DNA of 64,000 nt from positions 558,001 through 622,000 of the forward strand of contig NZ_JACIEJ010000001.1 of assembly GCF_014196795.1 (NCBI RefSeq), given 5' to 3'. Numbering within the stretch: the stretch's first letter is position 1; every line of letters begins with the position of its first letter. Shown here one piece after another: positions 48,470 through 57,906 of the stretch. The notes under the pieces are model-generated. The model did not search any database, had not been told where the DNA came from, and saw only the letters and a list, made by a program, of their open reading frames with translations. The position numbers and the translations under genes are program-made. The stretch comes from Sagittula marina (GTDB lineage: Bacteria > Pseudomonadota > Alphaproteobacteria > Rhodobacterales > Rhodobacteraceae).

Positions 48470-49420
48470 TCAGACCATGACGGTTTTCGGGCGGGCGCGT
48501 AGGTTGCGGGCCAGCAGATCCATGGCGGCCATCCGCACGGCGACGCCCATTTCCACCTGATCCTGAATCACCGAGCGATTGATGTCGTCGGCAATAGTGC
48601 CGTCGATCTCGACACCACGGTTCATCGGACCAGGGTGCATCACGATGGCGTCAGGCTTGGCATGGGACAGCTTTTCGGCGTCCAGCCCGTAGCGGTGGTA
48701 ATATTCCCGCTCCGACGGGATGAATCCGCCGTCCATGCGTTCCTTTTGCAGGCGGAGCATCATCACCACATCGGCGTCGCGCAGGCCTTCGCGCATATCG
48801 TCGTAGACCTCCGCCCCGAATGCGTCGATCCCCGCGGGCATCAGGGTCGGCGGGCCGACCAGACGGATACGGTTTTCCATCTTGTGCAGCAGCAGAAGGT
48901 TCGACCGGGCCACGCGGCTGTGGGCCACATCGCCGCAAATGGCGATGGTCAACCGATGCAGGCGGCCTTTGGCGCGGCGGATCGTGAGCGCATCCAGCAA
49001 GGCTTGTGTCGGGTGTTCGTGTCGGCCATCGCCTGCGTTCAGGACGGCGCAATTCACCTTTTGCGCCAGCAGGTCGACGGCGCCGGAATGTGGATGACGC
49101 ACCACCAGAAGGTCGGGGTGCATCGCGTTCAGGGTCAATGCCGTGTCGATCAGCGTCTCGCCCTTTTTGATCGAAGACGCCTGCATCGCCATGTTCATCA
49201 CATCCGCACCCAGACGCTTGCCCGCCAACTCAAAGCTGGCCTGCGTGCGGGTGGAGTTCTCAAAGAACATGTTGATCTGGGTCATCCCCGCCAGCGCCTG
49301 AGCGTTCTTGTCGCGGCCCCGGTTGTAGGTGGCGTATTGATCCGCCAGATCAAGAAGAGTCGTGATCTCGTCGGGGCGCAGGGGTTCGATCCCCAGAAGG
49401 TGGCGATGGTCGAAGCGCAT
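48470..49420 (-). CDS. pyrB: aspartate carbamoyltransferase catalytic subunit
   Basis: A 316-residue enzyme that condenses carbamoyl phosphate and aspartate, the committed step of pyrimidine synthesis. The carbamoyl-phosphate loop FENSTRTQ (Ser56 to Thr59), [11 protein letters not shown] and the aspartate-binding [11 protein letters not shown] region are present. The ATG at 49420 has AGGG at a good distance; an ATG two codons earlier sits too close to it. No regulatory PyrI gene is nearby, which suits an ATCase that depends on a DHOase-like partner. Confidence 0.95.
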   Translation of the reverse strand: MRFDHRHLLGIEPLRPDEITTLLDLADQYATYNRGRDKNAQALAGMTQINMFFENSTRTQASFELAGKRLGADVMNMAMQASSIKKGETLIDTALTLNAMHPDLLVVRHPHSGAVDLLAQKVNCAVLNAGDGRHEHPTQALLDALTIRRAKGRLHRLTIAICGDVAHSRVARSNLLLLHKMENRIRLVGPPTLMPAGIDAFGAEVYDDMREGLRDADVVMMLRLQKERMDGGFIPSEREYYHRYGLDAEKLSHAKPDAIVMHPGPMNRGVEIDGTIADDINRSVIQDQVEMGVAVRMAAMDLLARNLRARPKTVMV

Positions 49421-49569
49421 GGTCATCCCTGATGTGGTTGGTCCCGTGTTTAGGCAGGTGCCGGGCGTCTCGCAAGAGCGCGGTGGTTAACCTTTGTGCA
49501 ACGAGGTTTTTCATAAAGCCAAACCGCGGGCGATTTTCCTTTGCCGCGAGGGGGCGTAGAGTGGGCGCC

Positions 49570-50358
49570 ATGGAATCGGCACTGGATTGGCACGCCGCCC
49601 GCGCGGCGCTGGAATGGCAGATGGAAATGGGCGTGGCAGAGGTGCTCTGCGATGCGCCTGTGGACCGTTTCGCGCTCGAAGATGTGGCAAAAGAAGCGCG
49701 CGCCGCAAGGCGACGCGGTGGCACTGGCACGTCTGGCGCGGCCACGCCCATTCTGGAACCCGAGGTCGACCCCGTGGCCGAGGCAACAGCGGCGGCGCAG
49801 GCTGCGGGCACCTTGTCATCGTTGCAAGCGGCCATGGCGGCCTTTGAGCATTGCGAACTGAAACGCGGGGCCCGGAACCTCGTGTTTTGCGACGGGGCGC
49901 AGGGGGCGCGTGTGATGATCGTTGGTGAGGCTCCGGGCCGCGATGAGGATCGTGAAGGCAAGCCCTTTGTGGGGGCGGCAGGCCAGTTGCTGGATCGGAT
50001 GCTGTCGGCCATCGGCCTCAGCCGCACCGAATCCGTGTACATCACCAACGTCATGCCCTGGCGGCCACCGCAGAACCGCGACCCCAAGCCCGAGGAAATG
50101 GCCATGATGAAGCCGTTTCTTGAGCGTCACATCGCGCTGGCGGCACCGGATGTTCTGGTGATTGCGGGTAACATTTCGTGTCAGGCGTTGCTTGGCAAAC
50201 GTGGCATTACCCGGCTGCGTGGCCAATGGACCGAAGCCTGCGGCAAGCCCGCGCTGCCCATGTTCCACCCAGCCTACCTGCTGCGCAATCCAGCGGCCAA
50301 ACGCGAGGCGTGGGCCGATTTGCTGTCGCTCAAGGCGCGCCTGAAAGACCAGACATGA
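49570..50358 (+). CDS. family-4-like uracil-DNA glycosylase lacking the Fe-S cysteines
   Basis: A 262-residue protein. The N-terminal 85 residues are Ala-rich and variable. The UDG domain contains the first motif GEAPGRDEDREGKPFVG (119-135), YITNVMPWRPP (158-167) and the last motif HPAYLLR (233-239), as in family 4 enzymes. The four cysteines that normally hold [4Fe-4S] are not kept: Cys95 remains, but the partners are Lys98, Trp164 and Met180. It probably removes uracil from DNA, though without the cluster. The ATG overlaps no gene and the stop overlaps the LysE start. Confidence 0.8.
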   Translation: MESALDWHAARAALEWQMEMGVAEVLCDAPVDRFALEDVAKEARAARRRGGTGTSGAATPILEPEVDPVAEATAAAQAAGTLSSLQAAMAAFEHCELKRGARNLVFCDGAQGARVMIVGEAPGRDEDREGKPFVGAAGQLLDRMLSAIGLSRTESVYITNVMPWRPPQNRDPKPEEMAMMKPFLERHIALAAPDVLVIAGNISCQALLGKRGITRLRGQWTEACGKPALPMFHPAYLLRNPAAKREAWADLLSLKARLKDQT

Positions 50359-50963
50359 TTGTCGAGCCATTGATGCTGCTGACATTTTTGCCGGTTGGTC
50401 TGGCTTTGAACATCACACCCGGCCCGGATATGCTGTTTTGCATGGCCCAGGGCCTGCGAGGCGGCACCCTCTGTGGCTGGGCGGCCTCTGCCGGGGTGGC
50501 GTCGGGCGGAATGGTTCACGTGCTTCTGGCGGGCTTGGGCCTTGGCGCGCTTGTGGCGGCCTTGCCCGGCGCGTTTGACGTGATCCGCTGGGCGGGCGCG
50601 GCCTACCTTGCGTGGATCGCCTGGAAGACGTGGCGCACGCCGCTGGCAGGCGTGGATGCGCCGCCACTGTCGCCCGCGCGTGCGGCACGACAGGGCTTTG
50701 TCGTGAATATGACCAACCCGAAATTCATCCTGTTTGTGTTGGCCTTTGTGCCGCAATTCGTGGACCCAAGCCGGGCTGTCCTGCCGCAGTTCCTGATTTT
50801 CGGCACGATGATGAGCCTCGGCGGTTTGGTGGTGAATGGTCTGGTCGGACAGTTTGCCGGACGCCTGCGACATCACTTGCGAGGCGGCACGCGCACCGAA
50901 CGCGGCTTGCGCTACGCCTGTGCGACGCTGTTCGGCGGCTTGGCGCTGCGACTGGCGGTCTGA
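50355..50963 (+). CDS. LysE/RhtB-family amino acid exporter
   Basis: A 202-residue membrane protein with about six helices. The N-terminal LALNITPGPDMLFCMAQGLRGG is the LysE/Rht family signature, and VNMTNPKFILFVLAFVPQFV is a second. The exported amino acid or related molecule (lysine, threonine, homoserine lactone, or another) cannot be told from sequence. Its ATG overlaps the stop of the uracil-DNA glycosylase gene by four bases, and it is followed after 69 bp by moaB. Confidence 0.88.
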   Translation: MIVEPLMLLTFLPVGLALNITPGPDMLFCMAQGLRGGTLCGWAASAGVASGGMVHVLLAGLGLGALVAALPGAFDVIRWAGAAYLAWIAWKTWRTPLAGVDAPPLSPARAARQGFVVNMTNPKFILFVLAFVPQFVDPSRAVLPQFLIFGTMMSLGGLVVNGLVGQFAGRLRHHLRGGTRTERGLRYACATLFGGLALRLAV

Positions 50964-51032
50964 GCGCGCGCTTGACACTGGACGGGCGCTGCCGAAAGTG
51001 GCGGCACCCACTCCCTAACCAAGAGGCCGCCC

Positions 51033-51575
51033 ATGTCGCGCATCGACGAAAGCAAGGCATTCATTCCTGTCCGAATCGCGATTCTCACGGTCAGTGACAC
51101 ACGCGGGCTGGAGGATGACCGATCCGGGGACACTCTGGTCGCCCGCCTGACTGAGGCGGGGCATTTGCTGGCAGATCGCGCAATCGTGAAAGACGAGCGC
51201 ACGGTGATCGCCGATCGCTTGCGGGCATGGTGTGCCGACCCGGAGGTGGACGTGGTGATTTCTACGGGCGGCACGGGTCTGACGGGGCGCGATGTGACGG
51301 TAGAGGCGCACCGCGACGTCTATGAGAAAGAAATAGACGCCTTCGGAACCGTCTTCACCATGGTGTCTTATGCGAAAATAGGCACGTCCGCAGTGCAAAG
51401 CCGCGCCACGGGCGGTGTCGCGCAAGGCACCTACCTGTTCGCGCTGCCCGGATCGACGGGTGCGTGCAAGGACGCCTGGGATGAGATACTCAGGTGGCAG
51501 TTGGATTATCGGCACCGGCCCTGCAACTTTGTCGAGATTTTCCCACGTCTTGATGAACATCAGCGACGGAAGTGA
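51033..51575 (+). CDS. moaB: molybdenum cofactor biosynthesis protein B
   Basis: A 180-residue MogA/MoaB-fold protein that acts in adenylation of molybdopterin. ISTGGTGLTGRDVTVEA and LPGSTGACKDAWDEIL are the cofactor-binding blocks. ILTVSDTRGLEDDRSGD at the N-terminus is typical. The genes for the other Moco steps seen here (moaD, moaE) are 37 kb away. It is a separate gene and has no clear link to the efflux genes downstream. Confidence 0.92.
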   Translation: MSRIDESKAFIPVRIAILTVSDTRGLEDDRSGDTLVARLTEAGHLLADRAIVKDERTVIADRLRAWCADPEVDVVISTGGTGLTGRDVTVEAHRDVYEKEIDAFGTVFTMVSYAKIGTSAVQSRATGGVAQGTYLFALPGSTGACKDAWDEILRWQLDYRHRPCNFVEIFPRLDEHQRRK

Positions 51576-51703
51576 TCCGATGGGCCGTGTAAGCTCGTAA
51601 CATATGGATACGTCTGCGGGTTGGTTCGGCGATCAATCTGTGGAGTATGGAGTATGGACTGTGGTGCGGGTTGCGATGGGCGGCCCGCCGAGGGAGGCGA
51701 CCC

Positions 51704-53179
51704 ATGCGCTTTTTCCGAAAGAGCCTGACGGGCCTGTTCCTTTTTGCCTTAACGCTCGGCCTGTTGGCTTGGGCGGGCATCATGGTGCGTGAGGCCGTGC
51801 AGGCCCGCATCAACGAGGAGCCGCGTGAACGCGCCGCCCGTGAACGTGTGTTCACTGTCAACACGGTGCAGGTCACCCCGGGCCGGGAAGTGCCCATCCT
51901 GTCGGTCTTTGGAGAGGTGCAGAGCGCCCGTACTCTGGAGCTGCGCGCCGCAGCAGGGGGCACTCTGATGGACCTTGATCCGGCGTTCGTCGAAGGTGGC
52001 GAGGTCACAGAAGGCCAGCTTTTGGGGCGGATCAATCCGGCGGATGCGCAGTCGGCGCTGGACCGGGCCGAAAGCGATCTGCTCGACGCGCAGGCCGAAG
52101 GCCGTGAGGCACAGCGTGCCATCGGCATTGCCCGTGATGAGTTGACCGCCGCGGAAGAACAGGTGGCCTTGCGCGACAGGGCTTTGCGCCGGTCGCAGGA
52201 TTTGCTGGAACGCCGCGTGGGGACCGAAGCTGCGGTGGAGACGGCAGAACTGGCGTTGTCCACGGCGCGTCAGGCGGTTCTGACCCGCCGGCAGGCCGTC
52301 GCAACCGCCGAGGCGCGCATCGACCAGGCCGCAACGGCGCAACGTCGGGCGGAGATCGCTCGTGACGAAGCCAGCCGGCGGCTTGACGACACCGAAATCC
52401 GCGCCGCTTTCGACGGCGTCTTGACCGAGGTGACCGTGGTCGCGGGGCGTCTGGTCTCCGCCAATGAGCAACTGGCGCAGCTTGTCGATCCGGCCGCACT
52501 GGAAGTGGCGTTCCGCGTTTCCACCCCACAATACGCGCGTCTGATCGGCGCGGACGGCCGCTTGCGCGGTGCGCCGGTGCAGGTTGTTATGGATGTCTTT
52601 GGCGTCAGTTTGACCACGTCGGGCACGCTGTCGCGCGAAAGTGCATCTGTTGGAGAAGGTCAGACCGGACGTCTGTTGTTTGCGACACTCGACGCCGCGC
52701 GCGGATTCAAGCCGGGCGATTTTGTGACCGTGCAGACCAAGGAGCCGGCGCTTGAAAATGTGGCCCGTCTGCCTGCCACCGCGCTGGGCGCGGATGGCGC
52801 GGTGCTGGCGCTTGGCGACGACCAGCGGTTGCAGGTGGTTCCCGTGACGCTGGAACGCCGTCAAGGCGATGAGGTGATTGTGCGCGCCGAGGATCTTGCA
52901 GGCCGTGAGGTCGTGGCACAGCGCACGCCTTTGTTGGGCGCGGGGATCAAGGTCGAGGCAATGCGCCCGGAAGGGGCAGAGGACGCCAACGTGACCGACG
53001 CCGACACCACAGACCAAATGCTGGAGCTCAGCGCCGAACGTCGCGCCGCGCTTGTGGCGTTTGTCGAGGGCAACAGCCGTATGCCGGAGGAGGCGCGCAC
53101 GCGCGTTCTTGCGCAATTGCAACAGGACCGCGTGCCCGCCGATGTGGTGGCCCGGATCGAGGAACGCATGGGCGGCTGA
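51704..53179 (+). CDS. RND efflux periplasmic adaptor (membrane fusion protein)
   Basis: A 491-residue protein with an N-terminal signal-anchor (about 8-28). A lipoyl-type domain (RAAAGGTLMDLDPAFVEGGEV) and a long alpha-helical hairpin (about 105-240) are followed by a beta-barrel domain. A C-terminal extension of about 70 residues (ELSAERRAALVAFVEGNSR...) is predicted helical and is not usual in RND adaptors. GGGAGG precedes the ATG at 51704. The pump gene follows after 44 bp, with no TolC-type gene nearby. Confidence 0.88.
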   Translation: MRFFRKSLTGLFLFALTLGLLAWAGIMVREAVQARINEEPRERAARERVFTVNTVQVTPGREVPILSVFGEVQSARTLELRAAAGGTLMDLDPAFVEGGEVTEGQLLGRINPADAQSALDRAESDLLDAQAEGREAQRAIGIARDELTAAEEQVALRDRALRRSQDLLERRVGTEAAVETAELALSTARQAVLTRRQAVATAEARIDQAATAQRRAEIARDEASRRLDDTEIRAAFDGVLTEVTVVAGRLVSANEQLAQLVDPAALEVAFRVSTPQYARLIGADGRLRGAPVQVVMDVFGVSLTTSGTLSRESASVGEGQTGRLLFATLDAARGFKPGDFVTVQTKEPALENVARLPATALGADGAVLALGDDQRLQVVPVTLERRQGDEVIVRAEDLAGREVVAQRTPLLGAGIKVEAMRPEGAEDANVTDADTTDQMLELSAERRAALVAFVEGNSRMPEEARTRVLAQLQQDRVPADVVARIEERMGG

Positions 53180-53223
53180 ACGCCCCCGCGTCACGCCCCC
53201 AAGGGGGCATGGGAGAGACGACA

Positions 53224-56200
53224 ATGGCACGCGACTTGTCCAAGGCAGCGGGCGGCATCCTGGGGTATTTCACCCGGCACCCTACGCTGTCGAACCTGAT
53301 CCTCGTGATTCTGCTGGCTGCCGGACTTCTGGCTGCGCCAAACATGCGGGCGCAGTTTTTTCCGGATATCATCAGTGACGAAATCGATGTCTCTGTCCGC
53401 TGGGACGGTGCCGGGGCAGAGGACGTTGACGCCGCAATCGTGCAAGTGCTGGAACCGGCGCTGCTGTCTGTCGAAGGGGTCGCCGCGTCGGAGGCGCGCT
53501 CTCGCGAGGGCAGTGCGAGCATCGGGCTGGAATTCGAGCCCAACTGGGACATGGGCCGCGCGGCAGACGAGGTGCAGCAGGCCGTCGACGGCATCACCGG
53601 CTTGCCTGAGGAGGCGGACACGCCTGAAGTCCGGCGCGGAGGGTGGCGCGACCGGGTGACAGATGTGGTCATCACCGGCCCTGTGGGCGTGGACCAACTG
53701 GCGCGCTTTGCGGATGAATTTGTCGTCCGCCTCTTTGCCGAGGGGGTCACACGCTCCACCATTCGGGGAGTCGCCGCGCCGCAGGTTGTGGTCGAGGTCC
53801 CCTCTGCCAGTTTGATCGAACATGATGTTACCATGGCTCAGATCGCCAATGCCATTGCCGCAGAGGTCAACGCGGACCCGGCGGGCGATGTGGACGGTGC
53901 CGGAGCGCGGGTGCGCACCGGTGTCGAAAAGCGCAGCGCCGAGGATGTTGCGGGCATTTCGTTACGCGCACAGGCGGATGGCACAAAGCTGACCATCGGT
54001 GATGTGGCCCGCGTGCGCCAGGAGGGCGTGGACCGTGAACGCAGCTATTTCGTCGGAGAGAATTCGGCGATTTCCGTACGGGTGGACCGATCTGACCGGG
54101 GCGACGCCATCGCGATCCAGAAACAGGTCGAAGAGGTCGCAGCCGTTTATCAGGCCACCTTGCCCGACGGCGTGACCATTGATCTGATCCGCACCCGATC
54201 CGAGGCGATCACCGGGCGCCTGAATATCCTGCTCGACAATGCGTCGATGGGCTTGTTGCTGGTCGTGGCACTGCTGTTTTTGTTCCTGAACACGCGCACG
54301 GCCTTTTGGGTGGCGCTGGGCATTCCCACGGCGCTGCTGGCGGCGATTGCGCTGATGTATGTGGGCGGGCTGACGCTGAACATGATCTCGCTGTTCGCGT
54401 TGATCATCACGCTGGGCATCGTTGTGGATGACGCCATCGTGGTGGGGGAACACGCCGATCATCTGTCGCGCAACGGTCACGGCCCGTTCGAGGCCGCAGA
54501 GCGCGCCGCCAACCGCATGGCGCTGCCGGTGTTTTCCGCGACTCTCACGACGGTGATCGCTTTCTTTGGCCTGACGGCAATCGGAGGGCGGTTTGGCAAT
54601 ATGATCTCCGACATCCCCTTTACGGTGATCATGGTGCTGCTGGCGTCGCTGGTGGAGTGCTTTCTGATTCTGCCCAACCACATGGCCCACGCTCTGACCC
54701 CAAGGGAGCGGACCGGGTTTCGCGCATGGCGTGCCGGGGCAGGTCTTTTTGGCCACACGCTTGTGACCATGCTGGCGGTCGGTTTGATCGTGCTTGGGGC
54801 ACTGTCACTGCCCGGCGCGCTGGACAATTCATGGGCCAGTTTCGGGGCCAGCTTTGGGGACAGTCCGGCTTGGCTCCAGGGGTTGCATGCCTCGGCGCTG
54901 ACGGCTCGGTCCGGGCTCTTCGGGCTGGGGTGGATGGGCGCATTGGGCTTTGCGGTTCTGGTGGCCGTGGTGTTGGTGTTGCGGCTGTTGCGCATGGCCC
55001 CTGAACGCCGCGCAAGCGAGCTGCGCAGCCTGTCCGACATGGGCATCGACAGCGCCTCGCGCACCGTGAACCGGGGCTTTCGCTGGGTGCGCGAAGCCTT
55101 GTTCCGCCCGTTGATGCACTTGGTCGTGGCCGCGCGCTACGTGGTGCTGTCCGGGGCCGTGGTGGCTCTGGCGGGCATCGCGGTGCTGTTTATCAACGGC
55201 GATGTTCAGTGGCGTTTCTTCAACGCGCCGGAGCGTGCCTCGGTCACCGGTAACTTTGCCATGGTGCCGGGCGCCACGCGCGCCGACACCATCGCCCAGC
55301 TGCGCCTGCTGCAGCAGACCACCAACGAGTTGGCTGCCGAATATGAGGAACGCTACGGCCGCAATCCCTTGTCCTATGTGATTGCCGAAATTGGCGGCAA
55401 CTCCGGTCCCAGCCTTGCGGGCGCCGACACCAAGGATGCCGACCAGCTTGGCGCGATCTCCATCGAACTGATCGAGGCAGACCTGCGGCCCTATTCCTCC
55501 TTCGCCTTCGTGGGCGAACTTCAGGAACGGGCCGGGCGTCATCCGCAGGTCGAGACGATCTCCTTCCGGGGGTGGCGATCGGGTCCCGGTGGCGATGCGC
55601 TGGATGTGCAGTTCTCGGGCGCAAATGCCGAGACGTTGAAGGCCGCCGCCGAAGATCTCAAAGCCGCCGTCACACAATTCCCCGAAGTCTCGGCGGTGGA
55701 GGACAGCCTGTCCTACGACAAGGCTGAGCTGATCCTCGAATTGACCCCGCAAGGCGAAGCGCTTGGTTTTGACATCGACGGGTTGGGCAGGGTGTTGCGC
55801 AACCGCCTGGGCGGGATCGAAGCAGCGACCTTCCCGGTCGGTCCGCGCTCTGCCGAAATACGCGTCGAACTGCCCGACGGGGAACTGACGGCGGATTTCC
55901 TAGAACGCACCATGCTGCGCACGCCGGAGGGGGCCTACGTGCCGTTGGCCGATATTGTGCGCGTGGATCAGCGCACAGGCTTCAGCACCGTGCGACGCGA
56001 GAATGGCGTGCGGCTGATCTCTGTCACCGGGGACATATCAGAGGATGACCCCGCCCGCGCCACCGAGATCATGCAGGCGCTGGAAGATACCATTCTTCCC
56101 GCCATCTCGAACAGGCTGCAAGTGGACTACGCCCTGTCCGGTCTGTCAGAGCAGGAGAGTGAATTCCTCGCGGATGCGCAACTGGGGCTGTTGATGGTGC

Positions 56201-56943
56201 TTCTGGGGATCTACCTCGTGCTGGCGTGGGTGTTTGCCAGCTGGACGCGGCCGTTGGTGGTGATGGCGATCATTCCCTTTGGACTTGTGGGCGCGATTTA
56301 CGGCCATTGGCTTTGGGATATTCCGGCGAGCATGTTCACGGTGGTGGGGTTGCTGGGCATGACCGGGATCATCATCAACGACTCGATCGTGCTGGTGACG
56401 CAAATCGACGAATACGCAAAGGATCGAGGACTGGTCCCCGCCATTATCGACGGCGCGGCAGACCGCTTGCGCGCGGTGTTCCTGACCACTGCGACAACGG
56501 TTCTGGGCCTTGCGCCGTTGCTGTACGAGAATTCCTCTGATGCGCAGTTCCTGAAACCGACGGTGGTGACGCTGGTCTACGGTTTGGGCTTTGGCATGGT
56601 GCTGGTTTTGCTTGTGGTGCCGTCGCTGGTCGCGGTGCAACACGACGTGGGCAAGGCGTGGGGGGCGCTCAAGCGGGGCTGGCGTTTCCGCTCAGGTGCG
56701 GTGCGCGGCGTGCTTTTGGCAGGGACCGCAGCGGTGCTGGGTTGGCTTGCGGTGACCTTGGGCTGGGTCGCGGCAACGGGCAGCCTGCCTGCGATGCTCG
56801 GGGGCGGCGGGGCAGGGGCCGCGTTGGGTGTGTTCCTGGCAGGGTCGGCCGCGCTGGCGCTGGGGCTTTATGTGCTGGTGGCGTTGGTCTGGGGGCTGAC
56901 GGCAGGTCGGCGCAATGCACTGGGCGACCGGAAGGCGGGGTGA
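53224..56943 (+). CDS. RND-type efflux pump (AcrB/MmpL superfamily) with enlarged membrane domain
   Basis: A 1239-residue inner-membrane pump, longer than the usual 1020-1050. It has the proton-relay Asp402-Asp403 in VDDAIVVGEHAD, the second-half pattern GIIINDSIVLVTQIDEY, and two large periplasmic loops. Extra hydrophobic segments occur at about 512-530 and 570-590, between the fourth and fifth hundred residues of a normal pump, and two more at the C-terminus (about 1161-1180 and 1200-1225). The ATG at 53224 follows GGAGAG; an in-frame ATG five codons earlier is possible. The substrate is unknown. Confidence 0.9.
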   Translation: MARDLSKAAGGILGYFTRHPTLSNLILVILLAAGLLAAPNMRAQFFPDIISDEIDVSVRWDGAGAEDVDAAIVQVLEPALLSVEGVAASEARSREGSASIGLEFEPNWDMGRAADEVQQAVDGITGLPEEADTPEVRRGGWRDRVTDVVITGPVGVDQLARFADEFVVRLFAEGVTRSTIRGVAAPQVVVEVPSASLIEHDVTMAQIANAIAAEVNADPAGDVDGAGARVRTGVEKRSAEDVAGISLRAQADGTKLTIGDVARVRQEGVDRERSYFVGENSAISVRVDRSDRGDAIAIQKQVEEVAAVYQATLPDGVTIDLIRTRSEAITGRLNILLDNASMGLLLVVALLFLFLNTRTAFWVALGIPTALLAAIALMYVGGLTLNMISLFALIITLGIVVDDAIVVGEHADHLSRNGHGPFEAAERAANRMALPVFSATLTTVIAFFGLTAIGGRFGNMISDIPFTVIMVLLASLVECFLILPNHMAHALTPRERTGFRAWRAGAGLFGHTLVTMLAVGLIVLGALSLPGALDNSWASFGASFGDSPAWLQGLHASALTARSGLFGLGWMGALGFAVLVAVVLVLRLLRMAPERRASELRSLSDMGIDSASRTVNRGFRWVREALFRPLMHLVVAARYVVLSGAVVALAGIAVLFINGDVQWRFFNAPERASVTGNFAMVPGATRADTIAQLRLLQQTTNELAAEYEERYGRNPLSYVIAEIGGNSGPSLAGADTKDADQLGAISIELIEADLRPYSSFAFVGELQERAGRHPQVETISFRGWRSGPGGDALDVQFSGANAETLKAAAEDLKAAVTQFPEVSAVEDSLSYDKAELILELTPQGEALGFDIDGLGRVLRNRLGGIEAATFPVGPRSAEIRVELPDGELTADFLERTMLRTPEGAYVPLADIVRVDQRTGFSTVRRENGVRLISVTGDISEDDPARATEIMQALEDTILPAISNRLQVDYALSGLSEQESEFLADAQLGLLMVLLGIYLVLAWVFASWTRPLVVMAIIPFGLVGAIYGHWLWDIPASMFTVVGLLGMTGIIINDSIVLVTQIDEYAKDRGLVPAIIDGAADRLRAVFLTTATTVLGLAPLLYENSSDAQFLKPTVVTLVYGLGFGMVLVLLVVPSLVAVQHDVGKAWGALKRGWRFRSGAVRGVLLAGTAAVLGWLAVTLGWVAATGSLPAMLGGGGAGAALGVFLAGSAALALGLYVLVALVWGLTAGRRNALGDRKAG

Positions 56944-56970
56944 CCCCGTCTCCCTCGCCGCGCTGAAGGA

Positions 56971-57765
56971 TCAATCGCAGCCGCGAATCTCCACCGGCAT
57001 GGGACCACCCAGAACGGTGATCGTCATGGCAGAGCGATCCAGCGCAAAAGCCGCGCGTGACGTATGGGACACTCTGGTTTGTGACACCAGCTGACCATTC
57101 TGGATCGACGTTTCGGGATCGGCCACCCAAAGCTCGGGATCGGGGAATTCGATGACCGTCTCTTCGCGCCCGGTGGCGCCGGGCATGTCCAGCGCAACGG
57201 TCAGGCCAAGACCACGCTCGGCTGCGGAGACCTGACAGTGAACACGCGTGATGCCTGCGTCAGCAGCCCGATACGGCAGATCGGCCATCGCGGCGGCAAT
57301 GCGCGCATCGGGTTTGCGGGCGGCGGCGGGCAGATTGGCTTGGATCGTCAGGCGTTGTGGCAGGCAGACATCTTTGCAGATCCCGATGTCGATGGTGCCG
57401 CTCAACCGCGCATCCCGCGCGCCATTGCGCAGATCGACCCGCAACGGAAGAATCACTTCATGTTTGTAGCCGACCGACCGCATCCCCGATTGCCAGAACA
57501 CATCGGGGCTGGGCCAGGACACGGTCACATCGTCCAGATTGCGCGAGCCGCTCCAATCGAAGCTGGGCGGAATGCCCGCATCTCCGGGACTGCGCCAATA
57601 GGTCTTCCAGCCGTCTGCAAGCTCCAGCCGCAGGGCGGCCACATGGTCGCCATTGGAGAGCCGCCAGCCCGGCAGCAAAGTGGCCCGAACCTGGCCATCG
57701 AAGCTTTCGGCCTGACTGGCCATCGGAAGAAGAGAGAGCAGAAGGGCAGCAAAGATTTTTGTCAT
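56971..57765 (-). CDS. DsbD N-terminal-like (thiol:disulphide interchange) periplasmic protein
   Basis: A 264-residue secreted protein with a signal peptide (about 1-18, ending MASQA). The mature part carries the DsbD N-terminal (DsbD_N/ DsbC-like) domain pattern: WKTYWRSPGDAGIPP and GTIDIGICKDVCLP. The CKDVC motif is the active cysteine pair that takes electrons from DsbD's other domains. There are no membrane helices for a full DsbD, so it would be a free periplasmic redox protein. It converges on the RND gene and precedes yqgE in the opposite direction. Confidence 0.82.
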   Translation of the reverse strand: MTKIFAALLLSLLPMASQAESFDGQVRATLLPGWRLSNGDHVAALRLELADGWKTYWRSPGDAGIPPSFDWSGSRNLDDVTVSWPSPDVFWQSGMRSVGYKHEVILPLRVDLRNGARDARLSGTIDIGICKDVCLPQRLTIQANLPAAARKPDARIAAAMADLPYRAADAGITRVHCQVSAAERGLGLTVALDMPGATGREETVIEFPDPELWVADPETSIQNGQLVSQTRVSHTSRAAFALDRSAMTITVLGGPMPVEIRGCD

Positions 57766-57906
57766 ATCCAATCAGATGCTCTGGAATGCGCTGAAATGGA
57801 AGTCACCTTGCGGTGAGAGGCTTGTCAGCGGTGGCGTGAAGGACACGTTCTTGCACATGAGAGGTCGCTGTCGCATGGTGGACCGAAGAGCGGAAAAGAG
57901 GCACGC

